Positions 53,279-62,596 of a stretch of 64,000 bases of DNA are shown here, in pieces. Within the stretch, counting starts at the first letter, position 1; the number at the start of each line of letters is the position of its first letter. A program made the position numbers and the translations under genes. The stretch is from Sphingomonas sp. UBA978 (GTDB taxonomy: Bacteria > Pseudomonadota > Alphaproteobacteria > Sphingomonadales > Sphingomonadaceae): positions 416,715 to 480,714 of the forward strand of contig NZ_DBBS01000021.1 of assembly GCF_002292295.1 (NCBI RefSeq), given 5' to 3'. Under the pieces are notes generated by a model. It was not told where the DNA came from. It saw only the letters and a list, made by a program, of their open reading frames with translations, and made no database searches.

Positions 53279-56086
53279 ATGACGGTTCGAGTGGCTTTGC
53301 GTACATCTTTCCGTGCGACGGTTTCGGCGTCTGCGCTGGTGATCGGCACCGCCGCCGCGGCCCAGACGACGCCGCCGCCGGAGGCCGTTTCACCGCCGAC
53401 GTCGCAGATCGCGCCGCCGTCCACATCGCCGTCGCAGGTGCAGCCCGTCGCTGCCGATCCGGCACAGGCGACGGACGCCGCCGCGGGCGAAACCGGCGAC
53501 GACATCGTCGTCACCGGCTTCCGGTCCAGCCTGCAGAAGGCGCTCAACGTCAAGAAGACGGAAGCCGGCGCGGTCGACGCGATCCTCGCGGAGGATATGG
53601 CGGACTTCCCCGACCTCAACCTCGCCGAATCGATCCAGCGCCTGCCCGGCGTCACGATCGAACGCGACGCGGGGCAGGGGCGCACGATCAGCGTCCGCGG
53701 CCTCAGCGCCGATTTCACCCGCGTCCGCATCAACGGGCTGGAGGCGCAGGCGGCGGCCGGCGGCAATCGCAGCCGCGGTTTCGATTTCTCGATCTTCGCC
53801 TCCGAACTGTTCAACAGCGTCACCGTCCGCAAGACCCAGTCGGCGGAGATCGAGGAAGGCTCGCTCGGCGCGACCGTCGACCTGCAGACCGGGCGACCGC
53901 TCGATTTCAAGGCGGGCTTCGATGCCGCGCTGTCGACGCAGGGGTCGTATAACGACCTGTCGAAGAAGGTGCTGCCGCGCATCGCCGGGCTGGTCAGCTG
54001 GACCAACGACGACCAGACCTGGGGCGGGTTGATCTCGCTCGCCTATTCGGAGCGCAAGCCGACCTCGGAAAGCTTCAACACCACGCGCTGGCAGGCCGGC
54101 AACGCGGCGCAGGCCTATGGCACCAACCAGAATTTCGCCGGCTGCACGGTCTGCGCCACGCCTGCGCAGCGAACCGAATTGCTCAACGCTTATTACCCGC
54201 GCATCCCGCGCTACACCTTCGGCCAGTTCTCCGAAGACCGGATGGGCATCACCGCCTCGCTGCAATGGAAGCCGAGCGACCGCACCGAAGTGTCGATCGA
54301 TGCGCTCCATTCGCGCTTCAACCAGGAATTCGAGAGCCCGAACATCGAGGCGATCTCGTTCAGCCGCTCGACCGCGACCGGCGTGCGCGAGACGATCGTG
54401 CGCGATTATGCGATCGACCCCGAAAAGAACGTCATCTCCTACGGCGTGTTCGATCGCGTCGACGTGCGTTCGGAGAACGGCTTCGACCGCAACGAGAGCC
54501 GGTTCACGCAGGTGTCGCTCAACGCCCGCCACCAGTTCAGCGACAAGCTGCGCGGGCAGCTGAAGCTCGGCAAGTCGAAGGCGGAGGCGCTCACGCCGGT
54601 GTCGATCTCCTACCAGTTCGACGTCAACAACGTGAACGGATATACCTACGACTTCCGGCAGAACGACCGACTGCCGCTGATCCGCTACGGCTTCGACGTC
54701 ACCGATCCCTCGAAGTTCACGCTGACCGAGGTGCGCGCCAGCGAAAGCGGTGCGGTCTACGATCTCGCCTCGGCATCGGGCGCGCTCGCCTACAAGTTCG
54801 ACGAGGTGTTCGAGCTGAAGCTTGGCGGCGAACGGCGCGGCTATGGCTTCAACAGCTTCGGCCGCCAGCGCAACCGCGTGCTGACCGCGGCGGAACAGAT
54901 CGTCGGCGTCGGCAATCTGGGCAAGCTCGCCAGCCTCGACGGCAAGCTGGCGATCCCGAACGGCACCGACCTCAGCTATATCACGCCCGACATCTGGAAG
55001 ACGACCGAGGCGATCGGCCTGTACCAGAATTTTCCGCTGCTCCCGACCTTCAACGGTTTCCGCGAGGTGTCGGAGACGGACACCGGCGCCTATGCGCAGC
55101 TCGATTTCGCGCAGCCGTTCGGCGGCACGACGCTGCGCGGCAACGTCGGCTTGCGCTATGCGCGGACCGAGACGGCGTCGTCGGGCTTCCTCAACACGAC
55201 CTATGTGACGGTCGACAACAAGTACGAGGACTGGCTGCCGTCCGCCAATCTGGCGCTGGATGCCACCGACAAGCTCGTCTTCCGCTTCGGCGTCGCCAAG
55301 GTGATGTCGCGCCCGACGCTCAACAGCCTGACGCCGGGCGGGTCGCTCAACACCTCGGGCCAGACGATTTCCTACGGCAATCCGCTGCTCGAACCGTTCC
55401 GCGCCAAGAACGTCGACCTCGCGGCCGAATGGTATTTCGCGCCCGAGTCGCTGCTCGCCGTCGCGGTCTTCTACAAGAAGATCGATTCGTTCATCGCCAG
55501 CGACATTTCGTTCCTGCCGTATCGCGAACTCGGCCTGCCCGATTCACTGCTGACCGGCACCCCCTCGTCGCCCGACCAGCTGTTCCAGGTCACGCGCAAC
55601 ATCAACGGGACGGGCGGCACGCTGAAGGGCGTCGAATTCCAGTACCAGCAGCCGTTCAAGTTCCTGCCGGCACCGTTCGACGATCTCGGCTTCATCGGCA
55701 ATTACACGCACGTCGCCAGCCGCGTGAACTATCGCACCGCCGCCAACCCGCTGTTCAACCGGCTGACCGGCCAGTCGAAGAACCTGTTCAACGCGACGCT
55801 CTATTACGAAGTGAAGGGGTTCAGCGCGCGCGTGTCCGCCGCCTATCGCGACGGCTATCTCGTGGCCTTCCCCGGTGGCAACGGCAACACCGAAGAGGGG
55901 ATCAAGGGCGCGACCAATATCGATGCCGCGATCCGCTACGATCTGACGCCCAAGTTCAGCCTGACGCTGGAGGGCGTGAACCTGACCGATACCTATTCCG
56001 ACAGGTATGCCGACGTGACGGACCGCGTATCCAACTATCGTCACTTCGGCCGCGAAATCCTGTTCGGTCTGCGTTGGCGCTACTGA
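53279..56086 (+). CDS. TonB-dependent receptor (pectin locus)
   Basis: This is a 935-residue outer-membrane receptor. A signal peptide ends at GTAAAAQ. A Pro/Thr-rich linker is followed by the TonB box DIVVTGFRSSLQKAL. The plug has FPDLNLAESIQRLPGVTIER and SVRGLSADFTRVRINGL, and the barrel ends in aromatic LRWRY. The start is ATG 53279, with GAGGGG just upstream; an ATG 13 codons earlier lacks a ribosome site. It is divergent from the six-hairpin/PL22 operon and upstream of the GH105 and PL10 genes. It probably imports oligogalacturonides or related pectin fragments. Confidence 0.94.
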   Translation: MTVRVALRTSFRATVSASALVIGTAAAAQTTPPPEAVSPPTSQIAPPSTSPSQVQPVAADPAQATDAAAGETGDDIVVTGFRSSLQKALNVKKTEAGAVDAILAEDMADFPDLNLAESIQRLPGVTIERDAGQGRTISVRGLSADFTRVRINGLEAQAAAGGNRSRGFDFSIFASELFNSVTVRKTQSAEIEEGSLGATVDLQTGRPLDFKAGFDAALSTQGSYNDLSKKVLPRIAGLVSWTNDDQTWGGLISLAYSERKPTSESFNTTRWQAGNAAQAYGTNQNFAGCTVCATPAQRTELLNAYYPRIPRYTFGQFSEDRMGITASLQWKPSDRTEVSIDALHSRFNQEFESPNIEAISFSRSTATGVRETIVRDYAIDPEKNVISYGVFDRVDVRSENGFDRNESRFTQVSLNARHQFSDKLRGQLKLGKSKAEALTPVSISYQFDVNNVNGYTYDFRQNDRLPLIRYGFDVTDPSKFTLTEVRASESGAVYDLASASGALAYKFDEVFELKLGGERRGYGFNSFGRQRNRVLTAAEQIVGVGNLGKLASLDGKLAIPNGTDLSYITPDIWKTTEAIGLYQNFPLLPTFNGFREVSETDTGAYAQLDFAQPFGGTTLRGNVGLRYARTETASSGFLNTTYVTVDNKYEDWLPSANLALDATDKLVFRFGVAKVMSRPTLNSLTPGGSLNTSGQTISYGNPLLEPFRAKNVDLAAEWYFAPESLLAVAVFYKKIDSFIASDISFLPYRELGLPDSLLTGTPSSPDQLFQVTRNINGTGGTLKGVEFQYQQPFKFLPAPFDDLGFIGNYTHVASRVNYRTAANPLFNRLTGQSKNLFNATLYYEVKGFSARVSAAYRDGYLVAFPGGNGNTEEGIKGATNIDAAIRYDLTPKFSLTLEGVNLTDTYSDRYADVTDRVSNYRHFGREILFGLRWRY

Positions 56087-56109
56087 CCTCCCCTGGTCGG
56101 CGCCATTCT

Positions 56110-56144
56110 GGTGCGGAGCGTTCCGACGCTCCGCACCCCTTTTG
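56110..56144 (+). terminator. Rho-independent terminator after TonB receptor
   Basis: This is an 11-bp perfect stem, GGTGCGGAGCG (56110-56120) and CGCTCCGCACC (56127-56137), with loop TTCCGA, followed by CCCTTTTG. It lies 24 bases after the receptor stop and separates it from the GH105 operon. Confidence 0.82.
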
Positions 56145-56189
56145 CCCGAATGGGTGACACCGGTTAACCGCAGCGCTCGGGTTTGCCCC

Positions 56190-56206
56190 AAGTTGTTGCA
56201 CAACTT
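56190..56206. promoter_or_regulatory. Pectin-locus operator copy 3 (perfect palindrome)
   Basis: AAGTTGTTGCACAACTT has perfect 7-bp arms around a TGC centre, 54 bases before the GH105 start. It is the best copy of the motif also seen at 53141 and 53197. Confidence 0.58.
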
Positions 56207-56260
56207 TGACGTGCGGCCTACACAGGTGCCGCTGAAAACAAGCATGAGGAGGGGGACGCC

Positions 56261-58492
56261 ATGCGATCGATCACGCAGCTGGCCATGACGGCGGCGATGG
56301 CGGTGGCGGTGCCGTCCGCGGCATTGGCGCAGGGGACGGGGTCGTTCGGCATGCAGCCCGAATGGCAGGTCCTGCCGCCGCGTCCGACGCTCGCTTTCGC
56401 CCCCGATCGCATCCCCGACCGCGCCGCGGTGCTGCGCGCGGCGGACTATGTCGCCGCGGCGCAGATCGCCGACCTGGCGCGCCATCCGCTGCCGCTGTCC
56501 ACCGGTGGTGCGACGGATGCGGCCGCGTCCAACTGGGTCGCCGCCACCTTCTACGTCGGGGCCGCCCGCCTCGCCCGCGTCTCGCCGCGGCCGGAGACGC
56601 TGCGTTACCTCACCGCGGTCGCCGAACATTACAATTACGCATTTCGCGGTGCGCGGTCCGGCAAGACGATGCTCAACGCCGACGATATCGCGATCGGCGA
56701 CCTGTATCAGGAACTCTATGTCCGGCGGCGGCAGGAGGGGGCGCTGATGCCGCTCCAGCAGCGGCTCGATTATATGATCCCGCATCTCAATCGCGCGGAG
56801 GAAACGCCGGCGCTGATCTGGTGGTGGTGCGATGCGCTGTTCATGGCGCCGCCGGTGCTGGCGCGCATGTCGGCGATCACCGGCGATCCCAAGTATCTGA
56901 TCGCGATGGACAAGGAATGGCGGCGCACCGCGAAGCTGCTGTGGGACCCGCGGCAGCGGCTGTTCTTCCGCGACGCGCGCTTCCTCGACCGCACGTCGGC
57001 GAACGGCGCGCCGATATTCTGGTCGCGCGGCAACGGCTGGGTGCTCGCCGGCCTCGCCCGCACCATCGAGGCGATGCCGGCGGATTTTAGCGGCCGCGAT
57101 TTCTACATCGACCTGTTCCGCCAGCTCGCCGGCCGCAGCGCGGAACTGCAGGGCAAGGACGGCCTGTGGAGCGCCAGCCTGCTCGACCGTGCGGCCTTTC
57201 CGGAGGCGGAGACGTCGGGATCGGGGCTGCTGCTCTATGGCCTTGCCTGGGGCGTCAACCACGGGCTGTTGCCGCGCGACCGCTACGTGCCGGTGGTGAC
57301 GCGCGGCTGGGCGGGGCTCAACCGGCACGTGCTGCCGTCGGGCCTGCTCGGTGCGGTGCAGAAGACCGGCGACCAGCCGGTCGCGACTGCGGCGGAGGAC
57401 GTCGGCCTGTACGGCAGCGGCGCCTATCTGCTGACCGCGCTCGAAGTCGCCGACCTTGGCCGACCGGCCAGCGCCCTGCCGGTCGCGCAGCCGCAACGCG
57501 ACGGCGAGCCGGCGATCGTGGCGACCACGCCGCAACCGCCGGCACCGCGCAGCGTCGTCGGCGATGCGGAACGCGCCCGCCGCGCGGAAGAGATGAAGGC
57601 GACTGCGGCGCTCGCCTACGATCCCGCCGTGCTCAAGCGCCCGGCGACGATCGAGCCGCTGACGCCGCCGACCGGCGACGCCGCCCGCCCGCGCGCGATC
57701 GTCCATTATGCCCCCGAACGGCTCGACGACATCCTGTGGGAGAACGACAAGGTCGCGCTGCGCATCTACGGTCCCGCGCTGGAGGCGAAGGAGCCGCCGT
57801 CGGGATCGGGCATCGACGTGTGGGGCAAGCGCGTCCGCTGGCCGTTCATGCAACGGCAGCTGCAATTTCCCAATTATCACGTCGATCGCGGCGAAGGACT
57901 CGACTTCTACGATGTCGGCGGAGGTCGCGGGGCAGGGGCGCTCGGCATCTGGCATGCGAGCAAGCTGTGGAATTCGCGCAACTGGGCGACGCACCGCGTG
58001 CTCGATACCGGCGGCAAGGTCGCGAAGTTCGAGGTGACCTACAAGCCCTGGCCGGTCGACGTCGTCCGCCGCGTTTGGGAAACGCGCAGCTTCGCGTTGC
58101 CGATGGGATCGCACTTCACCCGCATGGTCTCGACGCTCGAATCCGATACGAAGGAGCCGTTGGTCGTCGGTATCGGCATCAGCAAGCGCAAGGGCGGCGC
58201 CGGTGCCGGCCGCGTCGTGCGCGACAAGGCGAGCGGGCGGCTGACCTTCCACGAGCCCGCCGATCCCGGCCACGGCGCGGTGTCGATCACCGTCGCCGCC
58301 GACCCGGCGCTGGTGCAGGGCTTTGCCGAGGATGCCGACAATTACCTGATGCTGGTCCGGGTCCAGCCCGGCACCCCCTTTGCTTATTACACCGGCTATG
58401 GCTGGGACCGCGGCCTCGACGTGCGCGGCGCCGCCGACTGGGACGCGCTGGTCGCGAACACCCGCTTCGATTTCGACGCCAAACACAAATGA
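56261..58492 (+). CDS. GH105 unsaturated glucuronyl/galacturonyl hydrolase fused to a DUF4861-type domain
   Basis: This 743-residue exported protein has a signal peptide ending at ALAQ. Residues about 35-415 form the (alpha/alpha)6 GH105 domain, seen in WWWCDALFMAPPVLARMS, TGDPKY and FWSRGNGWVLAGLART. GH105 removes the unsaturated uronic acid left by pectate or rhamnogalacturonan lyases. A Pro/Ala linker (about 420-450) leads to a second domain, about 470-740 (YDVGGGRGAGALGIWHASKL, YTGYGWDRGLDV), which matches DUF4861, normally a separate protein in pectin loci. The ribosome site GAGGAGG is strong. A PL10 gene follows after 14 bases, so lyase and hydrolase act in sequence. Confidence 0.9.
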   Translation: MRSITQLAMTAAMAVAVPSAALAQGTGSFGMQPEWQVLPPRPTLAFAPDRIPDRAAVLRAADYVAAAQIADLARHPLPLSTGGATDAAASNWVAATFYVGAARLARVSPRPETLRYLTAVAEHYNYAFRGARSGKTMLNADDIAIGDLYQELYVRRRQEGALMPLQQRLDYMIPHLNRAEETPALIWWWCDALFMAPPVLARMSAITGDPKYLIAMDKEWRRTAKLLWDPRQRLFFRDARFLDRTSANGAPIFWSRGNGWVLAGLARTIEAMPADFSGRDFYIDLFRQLAGRSAELQGKDGLWSASLLDRAAFPEAETSGSGLLLYGLAWGVNHGLLPRDRYVPVVTRGWAGLNRHVLPSGLLGAVQKTGDQPVATAAEDVGLYGSGAYLLTALEVADLGRPASALPVAQPQRDGEPAIVATTPQPPAPRSVVGDAERARRAEEMKATAALAYDPAVLKRPATIEPLTPPTGDAARPRAIVHYAPERLDDILWENDKVALRIYGPALEAKEPPSGSGIDVWGKRVRWPFMQRQLQFPNYHVDRGEGLDFYDVGGGRGAGALGIWHASKLWNSRNWATHRVLDTGGKVAKFEVTYKPWPVDVVRRVWETRSFALPMGSHFTRMVSTLESDTKEPLVVGIGISKRKGGAGAGRVVRDKASGRLTFHEPADPGHGAVSITVAADPALVQGFAEDADNYLMLVRVQPGTPFAYYTGYGWDRGLDVRGAADWDALVANTRFDFDAKHK

Positions 58493-58506
58493 GAACAGGA
58501 GAGAGG

Positions 58507-59814
58507 ATGTCCCGTCTGTCGTGGCTCGCGCTTGCCGCAGCCCCCGTCGCACTGCTCGCCGTGCCGTCTATGGCAAAGGTCATCGGCCAGAACACCCCCG
58601 CGCAATCGCTGACCGCCGATCGCATCGCGGCGCTGCCGAAGGCGCAGCAGGCGGCATGGGCGGATTATCTGCGCCGTTCGCAACGCCAGCGCGCCGCCGA
58701 TCGCGCCAGCCTCGCTGCCGAACTGAAGCCGGGTGAGGCGGCGCCGCCACCACCGAAGGCGGTGGGCGGCGGACAGTATAACATGCCGCTCGATCGCGAT
58801 GCCGCGTGGTATGCGAGCGCAGCCGCACGCAGCGTCGCCGACACGATCGTCAGCTTCCAGACCCCCGCGGGCGGCTGGAGCAAGAACCAGAACCGCGCCG
58901 GTCCGCCGCGCCTGCCCGGTCAGCGCTACGCCAACGATGCCGAGACGATGGACCCGGACCGGTCGAACTTCGACGCGCCGGAGGATCGCTACTGGACCTT
59001 CGTCGGCACGCTGGACAATGACGCGACCTGGATGGAGATGCGCTTCCTCGCCAAGGTGGCGGCGACGCTGCCCGGTCGCGACGGCGACCGCTATCGCGCC
59101 AGCTTCGTGAAGGGCGTCCGCTATCTGCTCGCCGCGCAATATCCCAACGGCGGCTGGCCGCAGATCTGGCCGCTGGAGGGCGGGTTCCACGACGGGATCA
59201 CGTTCAACGACAATGCGATGGCGGAGGCGGCGATGCTGTTGCAGGCGGTGGCCACCGAACCGCTCTACCGTTTCGTGCCCGCCGACCTGCGTTCGCGGTC
59301 GGCCGCGGCGGTGAAGCGCGGCGTCGATCTGATCCTGCGCGCGCAGGTGCGGGTGGATGGCCGGCTCGCCGGCTGGCCGCAGCAGGTCGATCCGCTGACG
59401 CTGGCGCCGATCTCGGCCCGCAATTACGAACCGCGTTCGATCGCTAGCGGCGAGACGACCGACGTGCTGATGTTCCTGATGCAGCAGCCCGCCCCCAGCC
59501 CCGCGATCAAGGCGGCGGTGACCGGCGGCATCGCCTGGCTGAAGGCCCGCGCGGTCTATGACCATGCCTGGGAACGGGTCGGCGATGAGGGCCGCAAATT
59601 CTTCCCCCGCAAGGGCGGCGGCGCCCTGTGGTCGCGCAACTACGACATCGCGACGCAGCGCCCGATCTTCGGCGACAAGGACAAATCGATCCACGACGAC
59701 GTCAACTTCATCTCCGTCGGGCGCCGCAACGGCTATAATTGGTGGGTGACCGTTCCCCAGCGCGCGATCGCGGCTTATGGTCCCTGGGCAAGCAGGAACG
59801 GCGTGGCGGGTTGA
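58507..59814 (+). CDS. PL10-family pectate lyase, exported
   Basis: This 435-residue endo-acting lyase cleaves polygalacturonate by beta-elimination and needs calcium. The signal peptide ends at VPSMA. A helical N-terminal stretch of about 60 residues (KAQQAAWADYLRRSQRQRA) precedes the catalytic domain. The domain has SFQTPAGGWSKNQN, TLDNDATWMEMRFLA, QYPNGGWPQIWPLEGGFHDG, ITFNDNAMAEAAMLL and the C-terminal DVNFISVGRRNGYNWW. The start is ATG 58507 directly after AGGAGAGAGG; an ATG six codons earlier overlaps the previous stop. The product feeds the GH105 enzyme encoded just upstream. Confidence 0.94.
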   Translation: MSRLSWLALAAAPVALLAVPSMAKVIGQNTPAQSLTADRIAALPKAQQAAWADYLRRSQRQRAADRASLAAELKPGEAAPPPPKAVGGGQYNMPLDRDAAWYASAAARSVADTIVSFQTPAGGWSKNQNRAGPPRLPGQRYANDAETMDPDRSNFDAPEDRYWTFVGTLDNDATWMEMRFLAKVAATLPGRDGDRYRASFVKGVRYLLAAQYPNGGWPQIWPLEGGFHDGITFNDNAMAEAAMLLQAVATEPLYRFVPADLRSRSAAAVKRGVDLILRAQVRVDGRLAGWPQQVDPLTLAPISARNYEPRSIASGETTDVLMFLMQQPAPSPAIKAAVTGGIAWLKARAVYDHAWERVGDEGRKFFPRKGGGALWSRNYDIATQRPIFGDKDKSIHDDVNFISVGRRNGYNWWVTVPQRAIAAYGPWASRNGVAG

Positions 59815-59843
59815 GCCGCGTGGTGGGGGGATGTGAGCGGACG

Positions 59844-60557
59844 ATGAAGATCACCAAGGCCGCGTCCCTCGCCGACGATCTGGTCCGCCAGTTCGAGGCG
59901 GAAATCCTGTCCGGCGCGCTCAATCCGGGCGAGCGCTTTCCGACCGAGATGACGATCACCGCCGAATTCGGCGTCAGCCGGACCGTCGTGCGCGAGGCGT
60001 TCGCGCGGCTGGCGGCGCGCGGCCTGCTCGAATCGCGGCGCGGATCGGGCGCCTATGTCGCGGAGGGCGCCCGCTATCAGGCGTTTCAGGTGACGGCGAA
60101 CGAGCTGCGCGAGATCGACGACGTCCTCCGCCTGCTCGAAATGCGCACGGGGTTCGAGGCGGAAATGGCCTCGATCGCCGCGCAGCGCCGGACGCAGGAC
60201 GATCTCGACGCGATGCTCGACTGTATGGAGCAGATGGCGCGCAGCACCGATACCGAAGCCTCGGTCGCGGCCGACACCGCCTTTCACGCCGCGATCGCGC
60301 GGGCGACGCGCAATCCCTATTTCCTGCGGTTCACCGACTTCCTCGGCATCCGGCTGGTGCCGTCGCGTCGCCTGTATCTGCGCACCGACAGTCCGCGCTC
60401 GCACGCCGCCTACGCGAAGACGATCAACAAGGATCACAAGGCGATCTACGACGCCATCGCCGCGCAGAATCCGGCGAAGGCGAGCCAGGCGGCGCGTCGC
60501 CACATGGAGAAGAGCTTCGAACGCTACAGCGCGATCGCGCGCGTCGTGGCCGAATGA
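59844..60557 (+). CDS. GntR-family regulator with FCD domain (pectin locus)
   Basis: This is a 237-residue FadR-subfamily regulator. The winged helix has LNPGERFPTEMTITAEFGVS, RTVVREAFARLAARGLLESR and RGSGAYV. The FCD effector domain (about 95-230) has AADTAFHAAIARATRNPYFL and NKDHKAIYDAI with the usual His/Asp metal set. It sits 29 bases after the PL10 gene and may be co-transcribed. It is the likely binder of the 17-bp palindromes at 53141, 53197 and 56190, with a uronate or ketogluconate-type effector; that is inference from family and context. Confidence 0.92.
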   Translation: MKITKAASLADDLVRQFEAEILSGALNPGERFPTEMTITAEFGVSRTVVREAFARLAARGLLESRRGSGAYVAEGARYQAFQVTANELREIDDVLRLLEMRTGFEAEMASIAAQRRTQDDLDAMLDCMEQMARSTDTEASVAADTAFHAAIARATRNPYFLRFTDFLGIRLVPSRRLYLRTDSPRSHAAYAKTINKDHKAIYDAIAAQNPAKASQAARRHMEKSFERYSAIARVVAE

Positions 60558-60569
60558 CGGCGGGGGCGG

Positions 60570-61475
60570 TCAGGCGTCCGCGTCGCGCTGGCGACGCAAT
60601 GCCTCGAGCAGCAGGCTGAAGGCGGGGGAGGGCTGCCGGCGGCTGGGGTAATAGATGTAATGGCCGTCGAAGGGTTCGCACCAGTCGTCCAGCACGCGAA
60701 CGAGCGAGCCGTCGGCGATGCGCGGCGCGACGTGATCCTCCAGCATGAACGCGATGCCGCGGCCGGCGACTGCCGCCTCGACCGCGAGATCGACGTCGTT
60801 GAGCACCAGCTGCCCCTCTACCTTCACCTTCAGTTCGCGGCCGTCTTTCTCGAATTCCCAGACGTAGAGGCTGCCAGCAGTGACGAAACGCAGGTTGATG
60901 CAGACGTGGTGCGCGAGATCGCCCGGGGTGCGCGGCACGCCGTGCCGGGCGAGATAGTCGGGCGATGCCGCCGCGGCCATGCGTAGCTTCGGCCCGATCC
61001 GGACCGCGATCATGTCCTTCTCCAGCCGTTCCCCGAGCCTGACGCCCGCGTCGAACCGCTCCGCGACGATATCGGTCAGGCCGGCGTCGATGCTTAGTTC
61101 GACCTGAATGTCGGGATTCTCCGCGGTCAGCCGCGCGATCACCGGCCACAGGATCGTATAGGCGGCATGTTTCGACGTGGTGATGCGGATCGTGCCGGCG
61201 GGCCGCTCGCGCAATTCGGTGAGCGAGGCGAGCTTGTTCTCGATCTCGTCGAACGCCGGCCGCAGCGTCTCGATCAGCCGTTCGCCGGCGACCGTCGGCG
61301 CGACGCTGCGCGTGGTGCGGGTCAGCAGTCGCAAGCCCAGCCGCGCCTCGAGCCGCCGCATCGCATGGCTGAGCGCGGATTGCGACACGTCGAGCCGGCG
61401 CGCGGCGCGGGTGAAGCTGCGCTCCTCGGCGACGGCGAGGAACATGGTGAGGCTGCCCAGATCCTCACGTCGCAT
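60570..61475 (-). CDS. LysR-family transcriptional regulator
   Basis: This 301-residue regulator is of usual length. The N-terminal helix-turn-helix is RSFTRAARRLDVSQSALSHA followed by MRRLEARLGLRLLTRTTRSV. The periplasmic-binding-like effector domain spans about 90-295. It is divergent from an aldo-keto reductase gene with 137 bases between starts, the common target arrangement for LysR proteins. A palindrome TCATATGA lies at 61518-61525 within the spacer and is a possible part of the binding site. Confidence 0.94.
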   Translation of the reverse strand: MRREDLGSLTMFLAVAEERSFTRAARRLDVSQSALSHAMRRLEARLGLRLLTRTTRSVAPTVAGERLIETLRPAFDEIENKLASLTELRERPAGTIRITTSKHAAYTILWPVIARLTAENPDIQVELSIDAGLTDIVAERFDAGVRLGERLEKDMIAVRIGPKLRMAAAASPDYLARHGVPRTPGDLAHHVCINLRFVTAGSLYVWEFEKDGRELKVKVEGQLVLNDVDLAVEAAVAGRGIAFMLEDHVAPRIADGSLVRVLDDWCEPFDGHYIYYPSRRQPSPAFSLLLEALRRQRDADA

Positions 61476-61612
61476 CGTCCGGCCTTCCGATCGGTTTCAT
61501 GACGAACGGTCATAGGCTCATATGAAGTAACGTGTCTAATCGATAGGCCGCGGTGACGCTATCTGGGTGGCGATACGGCAGACGTCGCCGTCGCAACGAT
61601 CGGAGAAGAGCC

Positions 61613-62596
61613 ATGCAGACACGTGACCTCGGCAAGAGCGGCCTGACCGTATCGGCGATCGGGCTTGGCTGCATGGGGCTGAGCTATGGCTATGGGCCGG
61701 CGACCGACCGTGGCGAGGCGATCGGCCTGCTCCGTGCCGCGCACGATCGCGGCGTGACGTTCTTCGACACGGCCGAGGCATATGGCCCGGGCCTCAACGA
61801 GGAGGTGATCGGCGAGGCGCTGGCACCGGTGCGCGATGCCGTCGTCATCGCGACCAAGTTCGGCTTCGCCAATGGGGTGCCGGCCGATGGCCTCGACAGC
61901 CGGCCGGAGCGGATACGCGCGGTCGCCGATGCCGCGCTGCAGCGGCTGCGGACCGATCGGATCGACCTGTTCTATCAACATCGCGTCGATCCGGACGTGC
62001 CGATCGAGGAGGTTGCGGGCACCGTCAGGGACCTGATCCAGGCGGGCAAGGTGCAGCATTTCGGCCTGTCCGAGGCGGGGGCGGAGACGATCCGTCGCGC
62101 GCATGCGGTCCAGCCGGTGGCGGCGTTGCAGAGCGAATATTCGATGTGGTGGCGCGAGCCCGAGCGAGACATCTTTCCCGTGCTGGCAGACCTCGGCATC
62201 GGCTTCGTCCCCTTCGCCCCGCTGGGCCGGGGGTTCCTGACCGGCAAGATGGACGCGACCACGACGTTCGGCGCGTCGGATTTCCGCAGCACCGGACCGC
62301 GGTTCGCGCCCGAGGCGTTGCAGGCGAACCAGGCGCTGGTCGACCTCGTCACCGAGATCGCGGCGGACACGCGCGCGACCCCGGCGCAGGTCGCGCTCGC
62401 CTGGCTGCTGGCGCAGCGGCCCTGGATCGTGCCGATCCCCGGCACGACCAAATTGCACCGGCTGGAGGAGAATCTGGGTGCCGCCGACCTCGTCCTGACA
62501 CCCGGGGATCTCGACCGGATCGCGCAGGCGCTGGCGGGCATCACTATCCATGGCGATCGCTACGCCGCCTCGAACCAGCGCTTCGTCAACCGCTAG
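61613..62596 (+). CDS. Aldo/keto reductase
   Basis: This is a 327-residue NADPH-dependent TIM-barrel reductase of the AKR11/AKR13-like bacterial group. The catalytic tetrad is visible: Asp and Tyr in FFDTAEAYGPG, Lys in VIATKFGF, His in FYQHRVDPDVP. The cofactor-binding end is PIPGTTKLHRLEENLGA. The start is ATG 61613 with GGAGAAGAG upstream. Its TAG stop (62594-62596) is made by the first bases of the terminal inverted repeat that follows. It is probably controlled by the divergent LysR protein. Confidence 0.93.
   Translation: MQTRDLGKSGLTVSAIGLGCMGLSYGYGPATDRGEAIGLLRAAHDRGVTFFDTAEAYGPGLNEEVIGEALAPVRDAVVIATKFGFANGVPADGLDSRPERIRAVADAALQRLRTDRIDLFYQHRVDPDVPIEEVAGTVRDLIQAGKVQHFGLSEAGAETIRRAHAVQPVAALQSEYSMWWREPERDIFPVLADLGIGFVPFAPLGRGFLTGKMDATTTFGASDFRSTGPRFAPEALQANQALVDLVTEIAADTRATPAQVALAWLLAQRPWIVPIPGTTKLHRLEENLGAADLVLTPGDLDRIAQALAGITIHGDRYAASNQRFVNR

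Noticed and set aside
57166..58506. Pectate lyase frame open far upstream of its start
   Set aside because: The upstream part overlaps the GH105-DUF4861 coding sequence in another frame; a strong AGGAG site and signal peptide mark the start at 58507.
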